Below are positions 44,029 through 57,354 of a DNA stretch of 64,000 nucleotides, in pieces. The translations under genes were made by a program, and so were the position numbers. The notes beneath the pieces are model-generated. The model saw only the letters and a program-made list of their open reading frames with translations. It had not been told where the DNA came from and ran no database searches. The stretch spans positions 3,991,393-4,055,392 of the forward strand of contig NW_003101679.1 in NCBI RefSeq assembly GCF_000003855.2, read 5' to 3'. Numbering within the stretch: the stretch's first letter is position 1; the number at the start of each line of letters is the position of its first letter. Source of the stretch: Blastomyces gilchristii SLH14081. Its lineage: Eukaryota > Ascomycota > Eurotiomycetes > Onygenales > Ajellomycetaceae.

Positions 44029-45879
44029 ATGCCTACGCTCATTGAACAGAACGCTTCATGGAAAGAAAAGAGCAACGCCAAGAAGGCTTCAGTCCTCAAT
44101 GATGTTCCAAGCCAGTTCCTACACCCTGAACTGTGTTTCTCTGACTATGATCCGAATCCAGTCTTCGACATACCAGCGTCACTTCTATCCGCCAAAGAAC
44201 TGGAAATAACCGCTTTAGATGCCACTGAGCTCGTAAAAGCAATAGCTAAGGGAACTTATACAGCAGTCCGGGTTCTAGATGCATTCACCCACCGAGCAGT
44301 AATTGCACACAGGTTGTTAAATTGTTGTCTTGAATTCAGATACCAAGATGCTCGTGCGGAAGCAGAGCAGTTAGATCATTACCTGCGAGAAAGCGGAAAG
44401 ACTAAAGGGCCCTTGCACGGTTTGCCAATATCCGTCAAGGACCAGTGTCGGATTATCGGAACGGAGACCACATGTGGGTTTGTTTCCCAGATTGGGGTGA
44501 TAGATTCTGAGAATAGCACCCTGGTCGACGTTTTGGCCGATGCAGGAGCTGTGATCTTCGTGAAAACGAGCTTGAGTATTGGATGTTTGTGGGGGGAGAC
44601 CATCAATAAGTATGGATATTTTTTATGATTTTCGTTTGGCCAATAGATAGGCTGATCGATTCCAGTATTATCGGCCATACAAGCAATCCGTTCAACAGAT
44701 CCTTTTCGTGTGGTGGTTCTAGCGGTGGAGAGGGTGCTCTGCTAGGTATGCGTGGTAGCTCAATGGGTGTAGGATCGGATTTAGCAGGCTCAATTCGAAG
44801 GTGAGATATTTCGGATAGAAACATTTCTATAAAAATATTTACTGACACCTAAAAGCCCATCAGCATACCAGGGACTTTGGGGTCTTCGTCCGTCAATTGG
44901 CCGTATTCCGTACCATCGCATGCTAAATGCCATGGAAGGAAATGAAATCATCGAATCGGTCGTGGGCCCGATGTCCCACTCATCAAAGTCTCTTGAGCTC
45001 TTTACAAAGACTGTGGTGGATTCCCAACCATGGCTTCATGACCCAAAATGCCACCCCATTCCATGGCGTGCGGGGAAGCTTGATGATATTTTATCGGGGA
45101 GGTCATTGCGGATTGGATTAATGCCATGGGATGATTGCGTTCTACCTCAACCACCAATTCGTCGAGCCATGCGAGAGATTGAATCAAAGCTTAAAGCTGC
45201 TGGGCACGAAGTTATTCCATGGAAATTGGACCAGAAATACGCACTGGAACTATTAGTATGTGACCGCATGTCGCCTATTTTACCGCCGCTCCTGTGCTGA
45301 ACTTATTATTACTAGACCACTGCGATCACCAGTGATGGTCGCGGTGACGTTGATCGCACAATGGCGAAGTCTGGGGAACCTGGCCTAGGACTCTCGTTTC
45401 GCCCTGGTCAGAAGCCACTCACAATCCTAGAAGCATGGGAGCTTACTATGAAGCGTGTTGATTTTCGAGCATCAGTTCTCGAACAATGGAATGCCACTAG
45501 GAAAGATGCCTCGCGCCTGATGGATGCGTATATCACCGCCATCAACCCGTCCGTAGCTTTTATGCACGGAGAACAAAAACGGACACGATACGTGGCGTAC
45601 ACGGGTACAGTGAATTTGCTCGATTTCACCGCTTGTACTATCCCGGTGACATTTGTAGATTCGGATATGGATCTTCCTGACCATCCAGAGGGAAATTTTG
45701 ATGCAGCCGGCCAGCCTATCCCTTCACCGAGGTCCGATCTTGACGCGGCGGTCCGGAAGAATTATGAACCAGGGCGCTATAAGGGACTCCCTGTCGCTGT
45801 TCAGGTAGTAGGCCGGAGACTTGAAGAAGAGAAAGTACTGGGTATCGCTCAAGTTCTGCAAAAGTTGTTGGGATCGTGA
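44029..45879 (+). CDS. Amidase-signature hydrolase (acetamidase-like)
   Basis: Hydrolyses a small amide to acid and ammonia with a Ser-cisSer-Lys triad. Four exons: 44029-44609, 44666-44800, 44856-45255 and 45316-45879; 559 residues, normal for fungal acetamidase/general amidase proteins. Triad region: GLPISVKDQ holds the Lys; CGGSSGGEGALLGMRGSS holds the cis-Ser; and VGSDLAGSIR holds the nucleophile. Downstream, SPSAYQGLWGLRPSIGRIPY continues the signature. The C-terminal YTGTVNLLDFTACTIPVTF and GLPVAVQVVGRRLEEEKVL are typical. All triad residues are present and no lesion is seen. The upstream neighbour in the same orientation is acetoacetyl-CoA synthetase. Confidence 0.92.
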
Positions 45880-48196
45880 AGGTCAAGCGCAAGACAAATA
45901 ATACCTTTATACTCTCTAGCTTTCTCTAGGATTAGATTTATCCGTGACTTGTGTTGATGTCCTGTGCTAATCGGTTCATCTGAGATATGAAACTTAACGC
46001 ATCAGAATAATGAATATTGTCCAGAGTGGATTCAATTTTGTGCGTATATGATCCACTCCATCGACACATACTCCGCAGATATGGCAAGAAGCGAAGAAAG
46101 TCTGCCCTTGACGATAAAGCACTGGTTGGTCGATTAATGAAGCTTCAAAGGCCCACGTCTAGGCTCCTCACCGTTTGCAGTTGCTGAGTTTGTATTCTGA
46201 TCTATTAGCCATTGCTAGTTTGCAAAGATAAAGACGGAACTTATCCGCCTTTACTTTCTCTCTGAGAACAGAAAGTTTGCACTCCCGTATGGACGAGTTT
46301 CAGGTTGTTCCTCCTGATGTCTCTGGTGGCCCAAGTGTTTTGCATGATTCCGTCATCCAAGCCCCATCCGATCCTCGTACATGCGAGTACTATTCGACTG
46401 GGAATTGCTTGTTTTCGACTTGCGGCAACCAAACCGTTGATGATCAGGCCAAGAGGCTTGGACTCCAAAGGGCAGCATGATACCCACAACGAACCTTGAA
46501 TAAATAGGAGAGGTTGATTCAAACTCCTAGGTTCTGTCAACTGCAGGCCGCCAGCAGCTAGAGCACTTTCTTCCCCGAACTGAAGGACAGTGCCGGTTAG
46601 TTTGATATACCTCAGATCAGTCATTGGTGTACGTGTGTCGGTGGAATGAGACTTTAAAAGCTTGATATAACTGCGAAAGCTTAAGTAACTGGTTAAATAG
46701 CTGAATGGCAACCAACAACCAGTGAGTTGGAAAAAATGGTAGAGGTTGATCTCTTCACAGAGAGATCCCAAACGCTCCCTTTATATACCCGGCCATGGCG
46801 CCCCATCATGGGAAAATAGTGCCTTGAACCTAGCATCCGCAAGGTAGGGAGAGATTTACGAACACAAAATACTGTTATCCCGTAGTGCCATAGCGTAAAA
46901 TCAATCTCGTTGACGACTTTGGCAGCGCATCGTCCACATCGGGACCAGGGAGGGAACCAAACACAGCGCACAGGTAGTTAACCACTTCAAGCCGCCAATA
47001 TTTGTGACATGAGGTGCCGGGCTGTGGTTTCATCGCTAGCCTTTCAGAATAACAAAATTAACCCCGATGTGGAGAAAAAAAAAATGGGTACGGCAAACCC
47101 ATATCGTACTGTCTGACGATCTCAGCGAGGAGAAGAAGCTTTTTTCCCAAGGCTGATGAGTTGGCACAGGCGGAAAGACCTCTAGGTTCTTCCTCTGGCA
47201 TGGATTTTGATTCGATTCTTTATTCAGTCTGTTTTTGAATATTAGTTCCGCATATACTGTTAAGGTGTTACCTTGTTTGTCTCTCCAGCTAACCATTGCG
47301 AGATTGCTCCGTTGCAATTACTATGTATGGGTTCAGCGCCGTAGCACAAGCACGGGCACAGGCACAGGCACGGACAAACTCGATGCATCAGATGCTTGCC
47401 CGATGCATGCAGTGAGTTTCAATAAGAGCCGGTTGCTCAAGTGCCCTTCGGAGAGGAAACATGCGAAACCAACTAAGTTATTAATGATAGCTTGTTGCGG
47501 ATTCAGATATGTACGGGGTTATGCTGTGCAAGATTGACTTGCATGTATTTACGTAGCTGGGAGGCCAAATCGGAGTGTGAATATGCGGAAAGAATGCAAA
47601 TAAATGAAATTCAGGTTTATTGATATAGAATGAGGGGAATGCGAATTATTCATGCCGTTTCTGAGCTTTTCACCTCTCGAATCAGAGCTTTTCTAACGTG
47701 CTGTTACACAACTAAGTTACTCTATGTTCTGATAAAGCGGCCATTGGTTCAACAAGGGAGAGCCCCCTTTTTTCATTTTTCGCCAGGTGAGGTAGAAGCG
47801 ATTCGGCACATGTAGTCATCAATCTATATAATCACTTACATGCCACATGAGCAACAGCTCAGAAGCCATAGATTCAGTCCAATTCATAATTTCTAAGAGC
47901 ATAGAGGTCATCGCCAAACAATATTTACACATAAAATGTTGAAACCAATAAACACCTTTATAAAAGCCCGCCACTGCTACGATAAAGGAGCCTTAGCAAA
48001 ACAAGTAATAAGACAGCAAGACATGAAAAGACAGCGTGGTATCATAAACATTAAAACATTCGTTCTCTTTGGTCCGAAAAACATCGTTGTACACTATACT
48101 CTGTAGGTCGGGGTTATAACCCCCTGCTCGAATGGCTCACCCTTGGAGCAAATCGTAAGAAATCCCACGCATAATTTGTTTTTTTTTTTATATTTT
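45880..48196. other. Long intergenic region
   Basis: 2.3 kb without a supported gene. A 176-codon minus-strand frame at 46241-46771 has no recognisable domain. A short CACGGG/CAGGCA hexamer run lies at about 47345-47375. The right end is A/T-rich 3' flank of the rhodopsin-domain gene. Confidence 0.4.
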
Positions 48197-49922
48197 TTAT
48201 TTTCGTATTCGCTTTCCTGATTTAGCAAGTTTCCCAAGTCGAGTCGTTAAGTTGGAGTCGCCGCGGCCCCATGGAGCTAGTATCGATACGGTCTTCATCT
48301 TCACGTGGTGGCCTAATAGGTCGGGATTCTCGATGCTGGTCATGGAGGCCTGGGCCAGTGGCGGATCCAGTGGCAGATCCGGTGGTAGATCCAGAATTCT
48401 TTGGGGATAGTGATAGTAAATTAGTGACTGCGTCAAGGAATTGGCGGCTTCGACGACAAGATTGTGGTCTCTTGAGTCTTGGTTCGGGAGGTGGGATAAA
48501 GGTAGGAGCATTTGCTGCACAAGGAGAAGCTGTAGCTGGTGCCGCTTGCATGCCTGTAAAAAACTCTCCCAACCTCCCATGCCATATAAACAGTCCTTAG
48601 GCGGTGGTTCAGGTGTTACAGTGCTTATTGTGTCTGAAGCTGTAGCTTCTGGAGTATTTGGGACGGAGCCAGGTTGGTCAAAGGGAAAGGGCTTTTGGGA
48701 ATCTCGATCGGTTATGACATCTTCATCTCGTTCTAGCCGATGACATGGAGCCACCCTAGATCCTGATAAGCTGTTCTTTTCTGGATACCCGTTATTCGCA
48801 TGAGCTAGGGGAGCGGGTCGGATTTCTTGGTAAGTTGGCATTTCCGCTTCTGTGTCAAGGCGAATCCCAACATCAGTTGCAAGATCAGCGTCACTGCCCC
48901 ATTGGTGGGTTGTAATCGTAGCACTGCGGGAGAACTTTTGGTCACTAGCTTCACTGACAGAACCAATTTGGTACTTTTGTTTCTTCACACCTCTGTCTCG
49001 CATGAATGATCCAATAACAATCGCATTAGATATCGCCGTAGCGACTAGAACTTCGAGAGATGCAAATAGAGAGCGGTATTGCTGGTTTCCATGACGTTCA
49101 ATCACGGCCGGTACACGGTAACATGTCATTACGACGAGGATCAGGGACAAGGAGAAGAGGATAGTGAGAGAGAGTTTTCGCCTTGTAGGCATAGTCGAAG
49201 CAAATATGATAGGAATCGGAAAAGCGACGAGAAGGATATCTGTAGCGGCATCACAGGCACCCATGGCCACCAGGTGTGCATATCCCTGCCGGCATTCGGG
49301 TGCGGGCATCGGGCTGACCTGCCAGTAGTCCTGGAATGGTTGGCATTCCGCTAATGTGGAAATTACCACTGCAGCAAATGTAACAACAAGGAAGAAACGG
49401 ATAAAATTCAACATCAGTTGAAAGGAGCGCCGCCAGGTCTGCGCGGTGAGTCGTGTGAGGAACTCAGCGATGGTATATTTAGCAGTCCAGATGCTGAGGA
49501 ATATGATTATTAGTCGAGAAACAATCTTCTGTAGGCGAGTTGAACTACAAGGGATGCGCTGCGACAAAAGCCTATCTAGAATTGCTGAGAACTTACAACA
49601 GCGCATAGAATATCCTTGCTCCCAAAACCAGCCCGCTTCCAATCTCCCGTCGACGAAGCTGAATATCTGAAATATTTGCTGCAATCATGTTGTTCGTGCC
49701 GTAAAGAAGAACCAAATGGACCAGTCCCATGCGGATGAGCAATGGGATGACACTGATGAGCATAACCCAGTCTTCCGGGAACAGAACTTGGGTTCGAATA
49801 TACCGGCCAAGAATTCGAACAAAAATAATCGCGAGGGAGAACCCGGTACACCACCAACTAACCAGGAGAGTGGGTATCACATCCCACCTGGTTAGCTCGT
49901 CAGGCGCATTGCTCGAATACAT
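48197..49922 (-). CDS. Rhodopsin-domain integral membrane protein with long C-terminal tail
   Basis: Two exons on the minus strand: 49922-49597 and 49493-48197 (103-nt intron; TTC codon rebuilt at the junction); 540 residues. Seven-helix domain of the SAT4/PTH11-like family in residues ~15-285: WWCTGFSLAIIFVRILGRY, FPEDWVMLISVIPLLIRMG, LVLGARIFYALF joined to IWTAKYTIAEFLTRL, FFLVVTFAAVVISTLAECQP, CRQGYAHLVAMGACDAATDI, LSLTILFSLSLILVVMTCYR and LEVLVATAISNAIVIGSF. The cytoplasmic tail of about 250 residues is Ser/Thr/Pro-rich and probably disordered; it includes a 12-nt tandem repeat. A second minus-strand frame of 116 codons is open over 48572-48222, so the true end of the tail is uncertain. 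Confidence 0.85.
48359..48394. repeat. Three 12-nt tandem units in the tail of the rhodopsin-domain gene
   Basis: Units of the form GTGGxGGATCCx / GTGGCAGATCCG / GTGGTAGATCCA. They code a Pro/Asp/Leu-rich repeat in the chosen frame. Confidence 0.8.
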
Positions 49923-52900
49923 TCGAGTAACAACCCTCGATATACTGTTATGAGCGCCAGATCTTTCGGCGTGAGAACCGGGGGGGTGATGGTATTATGA
50001 CCTTCCGCCTGGTCAGCTTCACAAAGTAAATGGCACCGGCACTGGTGCACGTTCCAGAGTTTTCTTCCCTCTCCGAACGCCTTTCCTGTAGTTGCTCTCG
50101 GATGGCTATCTTCCAACCCCCATCAGGTCAGAGTGGTGTGCGCATTTAAGGTAGCTCAGGTTAAAAATGGATAAGTTGCATCGACAATTCAAAGGAGAAC
50201 GTCCTGTCAAAAGAGGGTGGCACCGTTTAACAGTGCTCGTGAGCTATGTTTCACGGGAGATAACATATGTTGGGAATCACGGGAAGGGTTACAATGTGGG
50301 AAAACACAAGGCAAAACGGCAGCGTGTCGGGCAAAGGTTGAAAGTATTTATGGACCACTTGAAGATTCTAACGATAAGAGGTCGTGGGATGATTTCTTGG
50401 TAAGCTGGGGATAGGGAGGACTTCTGAAAGAACAAAGGAGGGCTCACTGATCATGCAATCTCCAGAAGCACAAATATTTAAAGTAGATGGCAATGATGAA
50501 GAAAATAAGCCCTGGGGATGCGGAATGCAATAATGCAACGTCATCCCAACCGAATAAAATGTCGACCAGGCATTCGGGAAACCAAGCCTTGTACTTCTCA
50601 GTACAAATAAATTCTACTACTGATAGTGTTGCGATTTCCAATACTTTGGAAAAGTACGGATAGGAACCATAAAGGAAAACCCAAAGTAGCTATTCTAGCT
50701 GAAGAGTTCATACTAGCAGTTGAATTTTTCTTGTAATCATTTTGACAAGCCTGCAAGGGTAGGGAGGGTATCGATGAAATAATTGGGCCTGCTTGTACTT
50801 CGGGCTCTGCCAATTTTGTTGCTCGGAGCCGCTGACTTCTGGAATGTGGCGGTCTGGTAACCATGATCTCTGACAGGTTAAACAGACGGCCGAACATATT
50901 TCTTAATCACATCCAAAGCCAGCAAGCAGGAGTGACCAGACGTGCGCTAAAATAAGAAGTCGGGGATATGAACGAGGTGATACTCATTGTTATACAACAG
51001 TATTTTCGTTGCTCTCGTTGCTTTCGTTGCAGGCCCGTTAATTGCGCCGTCTATTGGGCCCGGAATAGGTTATAGGTACACCGCATGCGTAGTATCACGC
51101 AGCAACGAACCGGCCTAGGCGACTTTCTGGGGGAATTTTTGGAGCAACAAAGTATTTTATCCCTTAGTTCCGGAATTGCTATATCGATAAAGATAAGAGC
51201 ATAGACTGTGTGGAGATAATATTGTTGAAATATTACCCTGTCGATAGAAAAGATAGCGGCTGATAAAATGGGCATGAATGGTTTGTTGAAGGGCTTAAAT
51301 ATGCCAAATGGCGGCCCTTGCGGTGCTCTCTCGCGCCACGTAGTAACATACCGCGACATCAAATGTAGCTGTGAAGATTATTAGGTCGTCGACAGGCGAC
51401 AGTGTTAGCAGCCTGTAACAATAAGTAGTTGGGACGTTTTCGTTCTTTATCCGTCCCTCAGGAGGTAATTTGCTTTTCTCAAGCCATAATGAGCAACTTC
51501 GACCACTTTTTCTCCTGACGCTGTTTATATATTGCGCATTATTATGCGTTTTTAATAAATAATTCCCTGTAACAGGACAGGCAATTAATATCTGAATGGT
51601 TTCGAATCTGGCTGTGAGGGCTGCCGTTTTCCTGGACATGTTTTACTTCTCACTGCCCTGGCATACATCTGACGGGTGGGAAACGACCGCTGGCAGCTGG
51701 CATATTTGACCACCGAGGTCGCGGTAACGGTATCTTGAGGGCCCATCTGCAACATGGCCAATGTATCATGGATCGACCCAAGCACGTGGGGTGAAGGCGC
51801 GAGTCGAGGAACGACACACCTTGCTAGGCGGGTGCAAAACTCCTAGAGCCAAAGAAAGGGACGTTCTTCGGTTACATAAAAGTGGGATTATTCGCAAATC
51901 CAAATTTAGAACGCACCTGATGGAAATTGACCAAGTCGGAACTTTTGGAGCGAAGACGTTTTGTGCGACTGCTGGTGACTGGTGACATGTCAACGTGAAG
52001 TATTTCCTGTGGTTGAAAACCGCCTGAGCGAGCTTTTGGCGTCCTTGGATAAATATCCCAGCCTGGATTTGGGACGAATCAGGTTAGCGCAGAAAATGGT
52101 GTAAGGTGCGAAAGGTTTCAAGACAGTCAAGCTGGTTATCCTTGATCACCTCAGTCTTTTTTCTGCTTTACAATGTCAATATCATGCTCAGAGAGCAGCA
52201 GACGAATCGTCAGGAGCTCAGCAATTGCCTCCAGTCGGCAACAAGGCAGCTGAAGGCAAATCGCCAGTTTACGTCGGGGGAAACACGGTGATAAAATTCC
52301 AGGCAGAGCATTTTTTAACCGCAGAGATGGGAGTGAGGATGACATCTGCACCTATTGATTGATTGTATGCAACCGACCGTTTGTGAGAATGACCAAAACT
52401 GATTTGCTTCAAGTTTTAGTAGGTTACTCCTCTAGGCGATTCCGCAGAGAACAAAATAACAAGACCACCAATAAGTATGACAATCTTGTGTCATTTTCCT
52501 TTTATTCTCCTATAATTAAATTATTCCCTTTTGTCCAACCTGCCTTGAAATTCAGCGCGATTCATCCCTCCCTTCCTTCTTTTCCCCTTCCGGATATCAG
52601 AAACAGGAAAGCTTTTGAAGGCTTTCGCTCTTGTGTAAGCATGAAAGGTTAAGCTGATGCAATCTGACAATCAGAAAGCTGAATCAAAAAGAAAACGGAA
52701 ATTGCGTAGTCTACACGCCCAAACGTTACAGCGATGCAATCAATAATTAAAAACTCAAGGTAAAACATATCAAACAAAGCTCCCTTCCCGACACCGTACG
52801 CCATTCTGCTCGTCGTGAATAAATAGTAAAAGTAAAGCGCGAAGACTACCCGAAATAGGGTAACGCTTACAATTTCGTCCATAAAGATTGGTGGTATACC

Positions 52901-53149
52901 GATGATCTGATAGAGAGGACAAAGGCGAGGTTGTGTGGGGCCGGTCCATCCACCCTCCCATTTGGCTGATTCTTTAATCAGCGAGGAGTAAGGGGTAAGA
53001 GACACAGTCTGATCCTTCAAAGTCCTGCTCATCCGTCAAATAATCCGAGTCGGGGTATTTTGCCAAGGAGGAGAGGCCAGGGTATTCCGCGTTCCCTTAT
53101 GGAATACCAGTTCATACATTATGCAACACCTAGACATGGATGCGCCCGT
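49923..53149. other. Longest gene-free stretch
   Basis: 3.2 kb. Short frames on both strands carry no domain. A 9-nt repeat (CGTTGCTxT, three units) lies at about 51007-51031. No tRNA or transposon ends were recognised. The right end is the 3' flank of RPB5. Confidence 0.4.
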
Positions 53150-54023
53150 TTAGGTAACCCAGCGGTAGCTGGCATATCGGCCAGCCGTTTCACTCTTTCT
53201 AATGATCTTCACAACCTGTCCTCGTCGCAGACCTAGGTATTTCGCCACGGGGTCTCCACTCTGGATACGCGGAAGCTGAGATTCCTTTAACCGATATCGT
53301 TGAAGGAGCCGTTTCTTCTCCTCCGCACTTAGAAGAACGTGCTTGGGTACTAACTCGTGATGTGTAATGTTGACTAGGAGTTCCTGTTCTTGAAAATGTT
53401 CGCAGAAACGGCCTGGTATACTATTGAGAACTCGTATGGCGGATGGGGAAATTGGCGTTTGGCTAATGAAGATGCCGGTGTGGTAGTTTTGTTCGTCTAT
53501 GAAATGGTTAAACGCACGGACTTGTTTTGTTCCAACGCTGTGTATATCGGGACAGAATTCAACGTAAATAGTACCGCACTCGGGGACTGGGTTTGGTTTT
53601 AAAGTTGTGGGGAGGGGAGTGTATCTGTCCATCATTGCCTGTGAAGGCCGGGCGCTGATTTTCATCTTATTGCGACTATCCACCCACCGCAAACCAAGGC
53701 GATCAGTACTCTGTGCAGGAAGAGCAAAAATCGGTAATAACACGGAAACACATATTGTCACGTACTCAGGAAACCCAAGCGCGTCTGAATATCGCGTTCT
53801 GAACTCGTCGAGAGGAATTTTTATCTCTTCTTCGGTCACTTCGTAGCCCTGAATACAACACCCAAAAGCGTATCAGCAATCGCACATATATAGGGGGCGC
53901 GAAACGGGAATTAAGGCATACCCGATCAGCCAGCATCTCGAAAACTGTTCTCCATGTGCGCCAGAGCCTCGTCATCTCACGATCCGCGTCCGCAGACGCC
54001 CTCGAGTATTCTTCATCCGCCAT
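53150..54023 (-). CDS. RPB5: DNA-directed RNA polymerases I, II and III subunit RPABC1
   Basis: Shared subunit of all three nuclear RNA polymerases, in the lower jaw. Three exons on the minus strand: 54023-53922, 53848-53766 and 53675-53150; 236 residues. Exon 1 ends LWRTWRTVFEMLADR and joins GYEVTEEEIKIPLDEFRTRY; exon 2 ends DALGFP and joins DRNKMKISARPSQAMMDRY. The intron-2 junction rebuilds Asp; the frame that opens at 53839 reads through this intron. C-terminal assembly domain: LLVNITHHELVPKHVLLS, RYRLKESQLPRIQ, DPVAKYLGLRRGQVVKIIR and SETAGRYASYRW. Essential and intact. Diverges from BFR1 over 503 bp. Confidence 0.95.
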
Positions 54024-54526
54024 GGCGAGCTAGGCTCGTTTGCCGTGTTCCGTAAGAAGCGGTTTAGCCTTGGAACAAAATAAAAATATAGAACGAAGGA
54101 AGTAGACCAAACCGCGTGTATGGCGGAGGCAAGCAATAGGTTTGACGTGGAGCCTGATGTTGGTGGAAGGTGTAGAAATGTCAATGTCAATGTCTGATTT
54201 TTTTCTTTTCGGTGGTGGCTTGGTTTGGCTGTACTTTCTCGAAAAATCGATGCAACGCCCAAAGAGGCTAGGCGCACAGGCCACCCCGTTGTGTTGCGGC
54301 CAGATTTATTCCCCGTGTTGATTTTTTTTTTCCCTTTTCACCAGATTCCGCTGCCGTCCGCCCTGTCGTTAATATTCCTGTAGTGCTGCAATCTCAATTC
54401 TCATTGCCAGGTTCGCGGTTTGTTCTTTATACTACAACCCACTTAGGCATTGAACAGCGCTACGTTGTTCTACGGAATTCATTACGGCACGATCTACATT
54501 GGTTCTGTCCAGCACATCTGTCCACA
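54024..54526. promoter_or_regulatory. Divergent promoter region between RPB5 and BFR1
   Basis: 503 bp between start codons of two translation/transcription-related genes. It contains a T-rich block near 54323-54336. No named site recognised. Confidence 0.45.
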
Positions 54527-56195
54527 ATGGCCGCTGATACCAAAGCCCAGGCTCCGTCGGATGGGCACAAGACAAGGCCTGAGAATCCCAGCGAAGAGGC
54601 CTATAAGGCTAATCTGGCTCGTGCGGAGAATGAATTGGCCTCTATCCAAAAGAGAATGGTACGTGTAACCGCCGCTTTCTACGTACTGCGCCTTTCCTTG
54701 GCTTGATACTGACTGTAGACCATATAATATAGGAAGAGATAAAGGCCAAAATCAATGTGGCCAAACCAAACAACCAAGACTCTCCAACCGCTAAGAGGGC
54801 TCAGGAATTGCGTGCTGAACTTGCCTCAATCCGTCAGCAACAGCAGGGTTTCAAGGCCTCTCGAAACAGTATCCAGGAAAAGATGAATGCTCTTGAGGCC
54901 AATATCAAATCCCGTGTTGCTGAACAAAAGGCCTCGCGTTCCCGCATCGCCTTCAAAAGTGTTGATGAAATCGACAAGGAAATCCAACGGCTCGAGAAGC
55001 AAGTTGATTCAGGCACCATGAAGTTGGTTGAAGAACGGAAAAACCTCGCTGAAATCTCGAACCTCAGAAAGCAACGAAAGGGTTTCTCTGGCTTTGAGGA
55101 ATCTCAAAAAGTTATTGACGACTTGAAGTCACAGCTCAGCGAACTAAAGAAATCCCTGGACAATCCAGAGGCCAAGGCCCTGAGCGATAGATACTCCACG
55201 ATCCAGCAAGAGCTAGACGCCATGAAAGCTGAACAGGACGCTGCTTTTAAGAACTTGAACGCTCTTCGGGACGAGCGCACAAGGATCCATGGCGAGCAGC
55301 AGAAGGCGTACACCGCAGTCCGGGAAATTAAAGATAATTATTACAAAGCGCGTAGAGCATATAAGGAGTACGAAGATGAACTTTACCGCATTCGTCGAGA
55401 ACGCCAGAAGGCTGAACGGGAGTCATATGAGCGGGAGAAGAAGAAGAAGATTGCTGATAAAAAGCTGGAAGAGGCTTCCCGGCCAGCCTACACTGATGAG
55501 ATCCTAACCGCCCAGGGCCTCATTCGACACTTTGACCCCTCGTACGATTTCTCTACTTTGGGCCTGGAAAAGGATAAGAAGGGACGAGGTGGTGGTTACC
55601 GTGCCGAAGTGGGACGCACTGTTGATGCATCTGATCTGAAGGGCATCAAGATCATAAAGAAAGATGACCGAGAGGAAAATTACTTCATGGGAGGCACTGG
55701 CGGAAAGAAGGGTAAGAAGGGCAAGAAGAACTCGGCAGCCAGCTCTCCAGCTCCCGCCCAATTCAACCTCTCTTTTGGTGTTATCGAGGATTTGGCAAGC
55801 GTCAAAGCAGACCCCCCAATGAGCCAAGCGGATGTTCCAGCCCTTGTTGCAAAACTAGCTGAGAAGATCACCAACTGGAAGGCCCAGCAGGCCGCTAAGA
55901 CCGCTGAGGTAAAAATTTAAATCTTTTTCAGCGGTAGAGCCCAGTATGCTTTTAGTCGTGCAGCGAAGCTAACTTTTTTTCATAGAACATCAAGAAGGCC
56001 CAAGAAGAAATCGACCGCCTCGATGAGGAGGATACAAACGCCAAAGAGAAGCAAGCGACAGATGCTGCTCGCAAACCTGCTATCCAGAGCGAGGGTGCTA
56101 ATGGGCACGTCTCTGCTCCTGTGGAGCTTAAGCAGGAGAAAGATGCGGTCGCCGATGCAGCTGGAGAGCTTCAGAAAGCCTCCCTGGAGGTTTAA
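54527..56195 (+). CDS. BFR1: Bfr1-like nuclear segregation / mRNP protein
   Basis: Coiled-coil protein linked in yeast to polysome-associated mRNPs at the ER and to nuclear segregation. Three exons: 54527-54658, 54733-55908 and 55986-56195; 505 residues. Residues ~20-280 form long coiled coils with the family blocks SIQKRM/EEIKAKI, FKSVDEIDKEIQRLEKQVDS, LVEERKNLAEISNLRKQRK and YYKARRAYKEYEDELYRIRR. Then EEASRPAYTDEILTAQGLIR and FDPSYDF mark the C-terminal half, followed by a Lys/Gly-rich GGKKGKKGKK stretch. The last exon gives NIKKAQEEIDRLDEED and an Ala/Glu-rich tail. Without splicing intron 2, the frame stops after four codons. The gene is intact. Confidence 0.92.
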
Positions 56196-56446
56196 ATGTG
56201 ATAAACGACAGATCTAACCTGGCAGTGGAACCTACAGCCCCCGGTGCGAACCCAGCTCGTCCGTATAATTTTTTATTTTATTTTCCAATTCTTGGATATA
56301 TCATTCGGTTGCTCGCCCTCCCTTTCTTTCTTTCTTTTTTCTTTTTCTTTTTTCTTTTTTTTCCTTTTCTTTTCTTTTCGTCCTTCCTTCTACAAACACA
56401 ATGAGCTGGATGTACTCTTTGACGGCCTTCGTCTCCGCGCAGTGAA

Positions 56447-56447
<1 letters not shown>

Positions 56448-56481
<34 letters not shown>
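56448..56481. repeat. 34-nt poly-A tract
   Basis: Uninterrupted A run about 250 nt downstream of the BFR1 stop. Confidence 0.85.
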
Positions 56482-56484
<3 letters not shown>

Positions 56485-57335
56485 AAAAATAATAGTGATG
56501 GATTGTTTAACTCCGCTTTCTAGTTTGGTCATTTTTCTTGTCCTTGTCAGGCAACCCTGATAGCTAACATTGATACACTGTTTCTATATATATATCCATA
56601 TATATATATGAATAGATACCTGTTTTGTCCCTGCTTTCTTGACGTGTATTACGATCATGTGGAGCTTGTATCCGTTTCTCCTCTTTTCTGCTGTCGTTTG
56701 TTTTCTCGTTTCCTTCCCTTTAGCATATTGTATTATTTTTTCAGTTCTGCTCCGATATCAGCGTATATAACATTGTTATCATTTTATTTATTCAAAGTCA
56801 CTATAATATTCGTCTCTTTCTTTTCCGTTTTCCTATCCCGTTTTGATAACAGATGATACCAGGGCCCAGCCTTCACCCCGGGCCTATTTGCTCTATTCCA
56901 GTATGTTACGTTACTTTGCTTCCTTGAGGTGGCTTCGTAGGACAGGCTTGAAAGCGCTTTCCACTTGTCCACTTGAGACAATCACTCACTGCCTCTCAAG
57001 GCTTGTCAGTGCTTATTCCCCAACTTTATCCCGTTATTCAGCCGTCAACTCTGGCCAAGTACCTAGTTCCTCCCGCCATATTTCGACCATTTTCTATCCA
57101 TCTCCAAAGGTTATCCAATATGTCCACCTACAGCGTCCCACACCGCACTAGTTGACGGCAGTGTATCATTTTTTCCATGGTAGATGGATATCGACTATAC
57201 CCTTCCAAACACAAATCTGGCCCATGTTGGTGTCAACCGCTTTAATCCCCATCTCCGCCCCACCGACTAGGGTAGCGTAGGTCTAGCTAAATGCGCACTG
57301 GGAAGTCTCGATGTAGCTCTAGTGGGTACGTGTAG

Positions 57336-57354
57336 GTGTGTATAGCATACACAC
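57336..57354. repeat. Inverted repeat with 8-bp arms
   Basis: GTGTGTAT and ATACACAC arms around an AGC loop. Could form a small hairpin; function unknown. Confidence 0.5.

Noticed and set aside
46241..46771. 176-codon minus-strand frame
   Set aside because: Long but without any recognisable domain; flanked by no splice-consistent exons.
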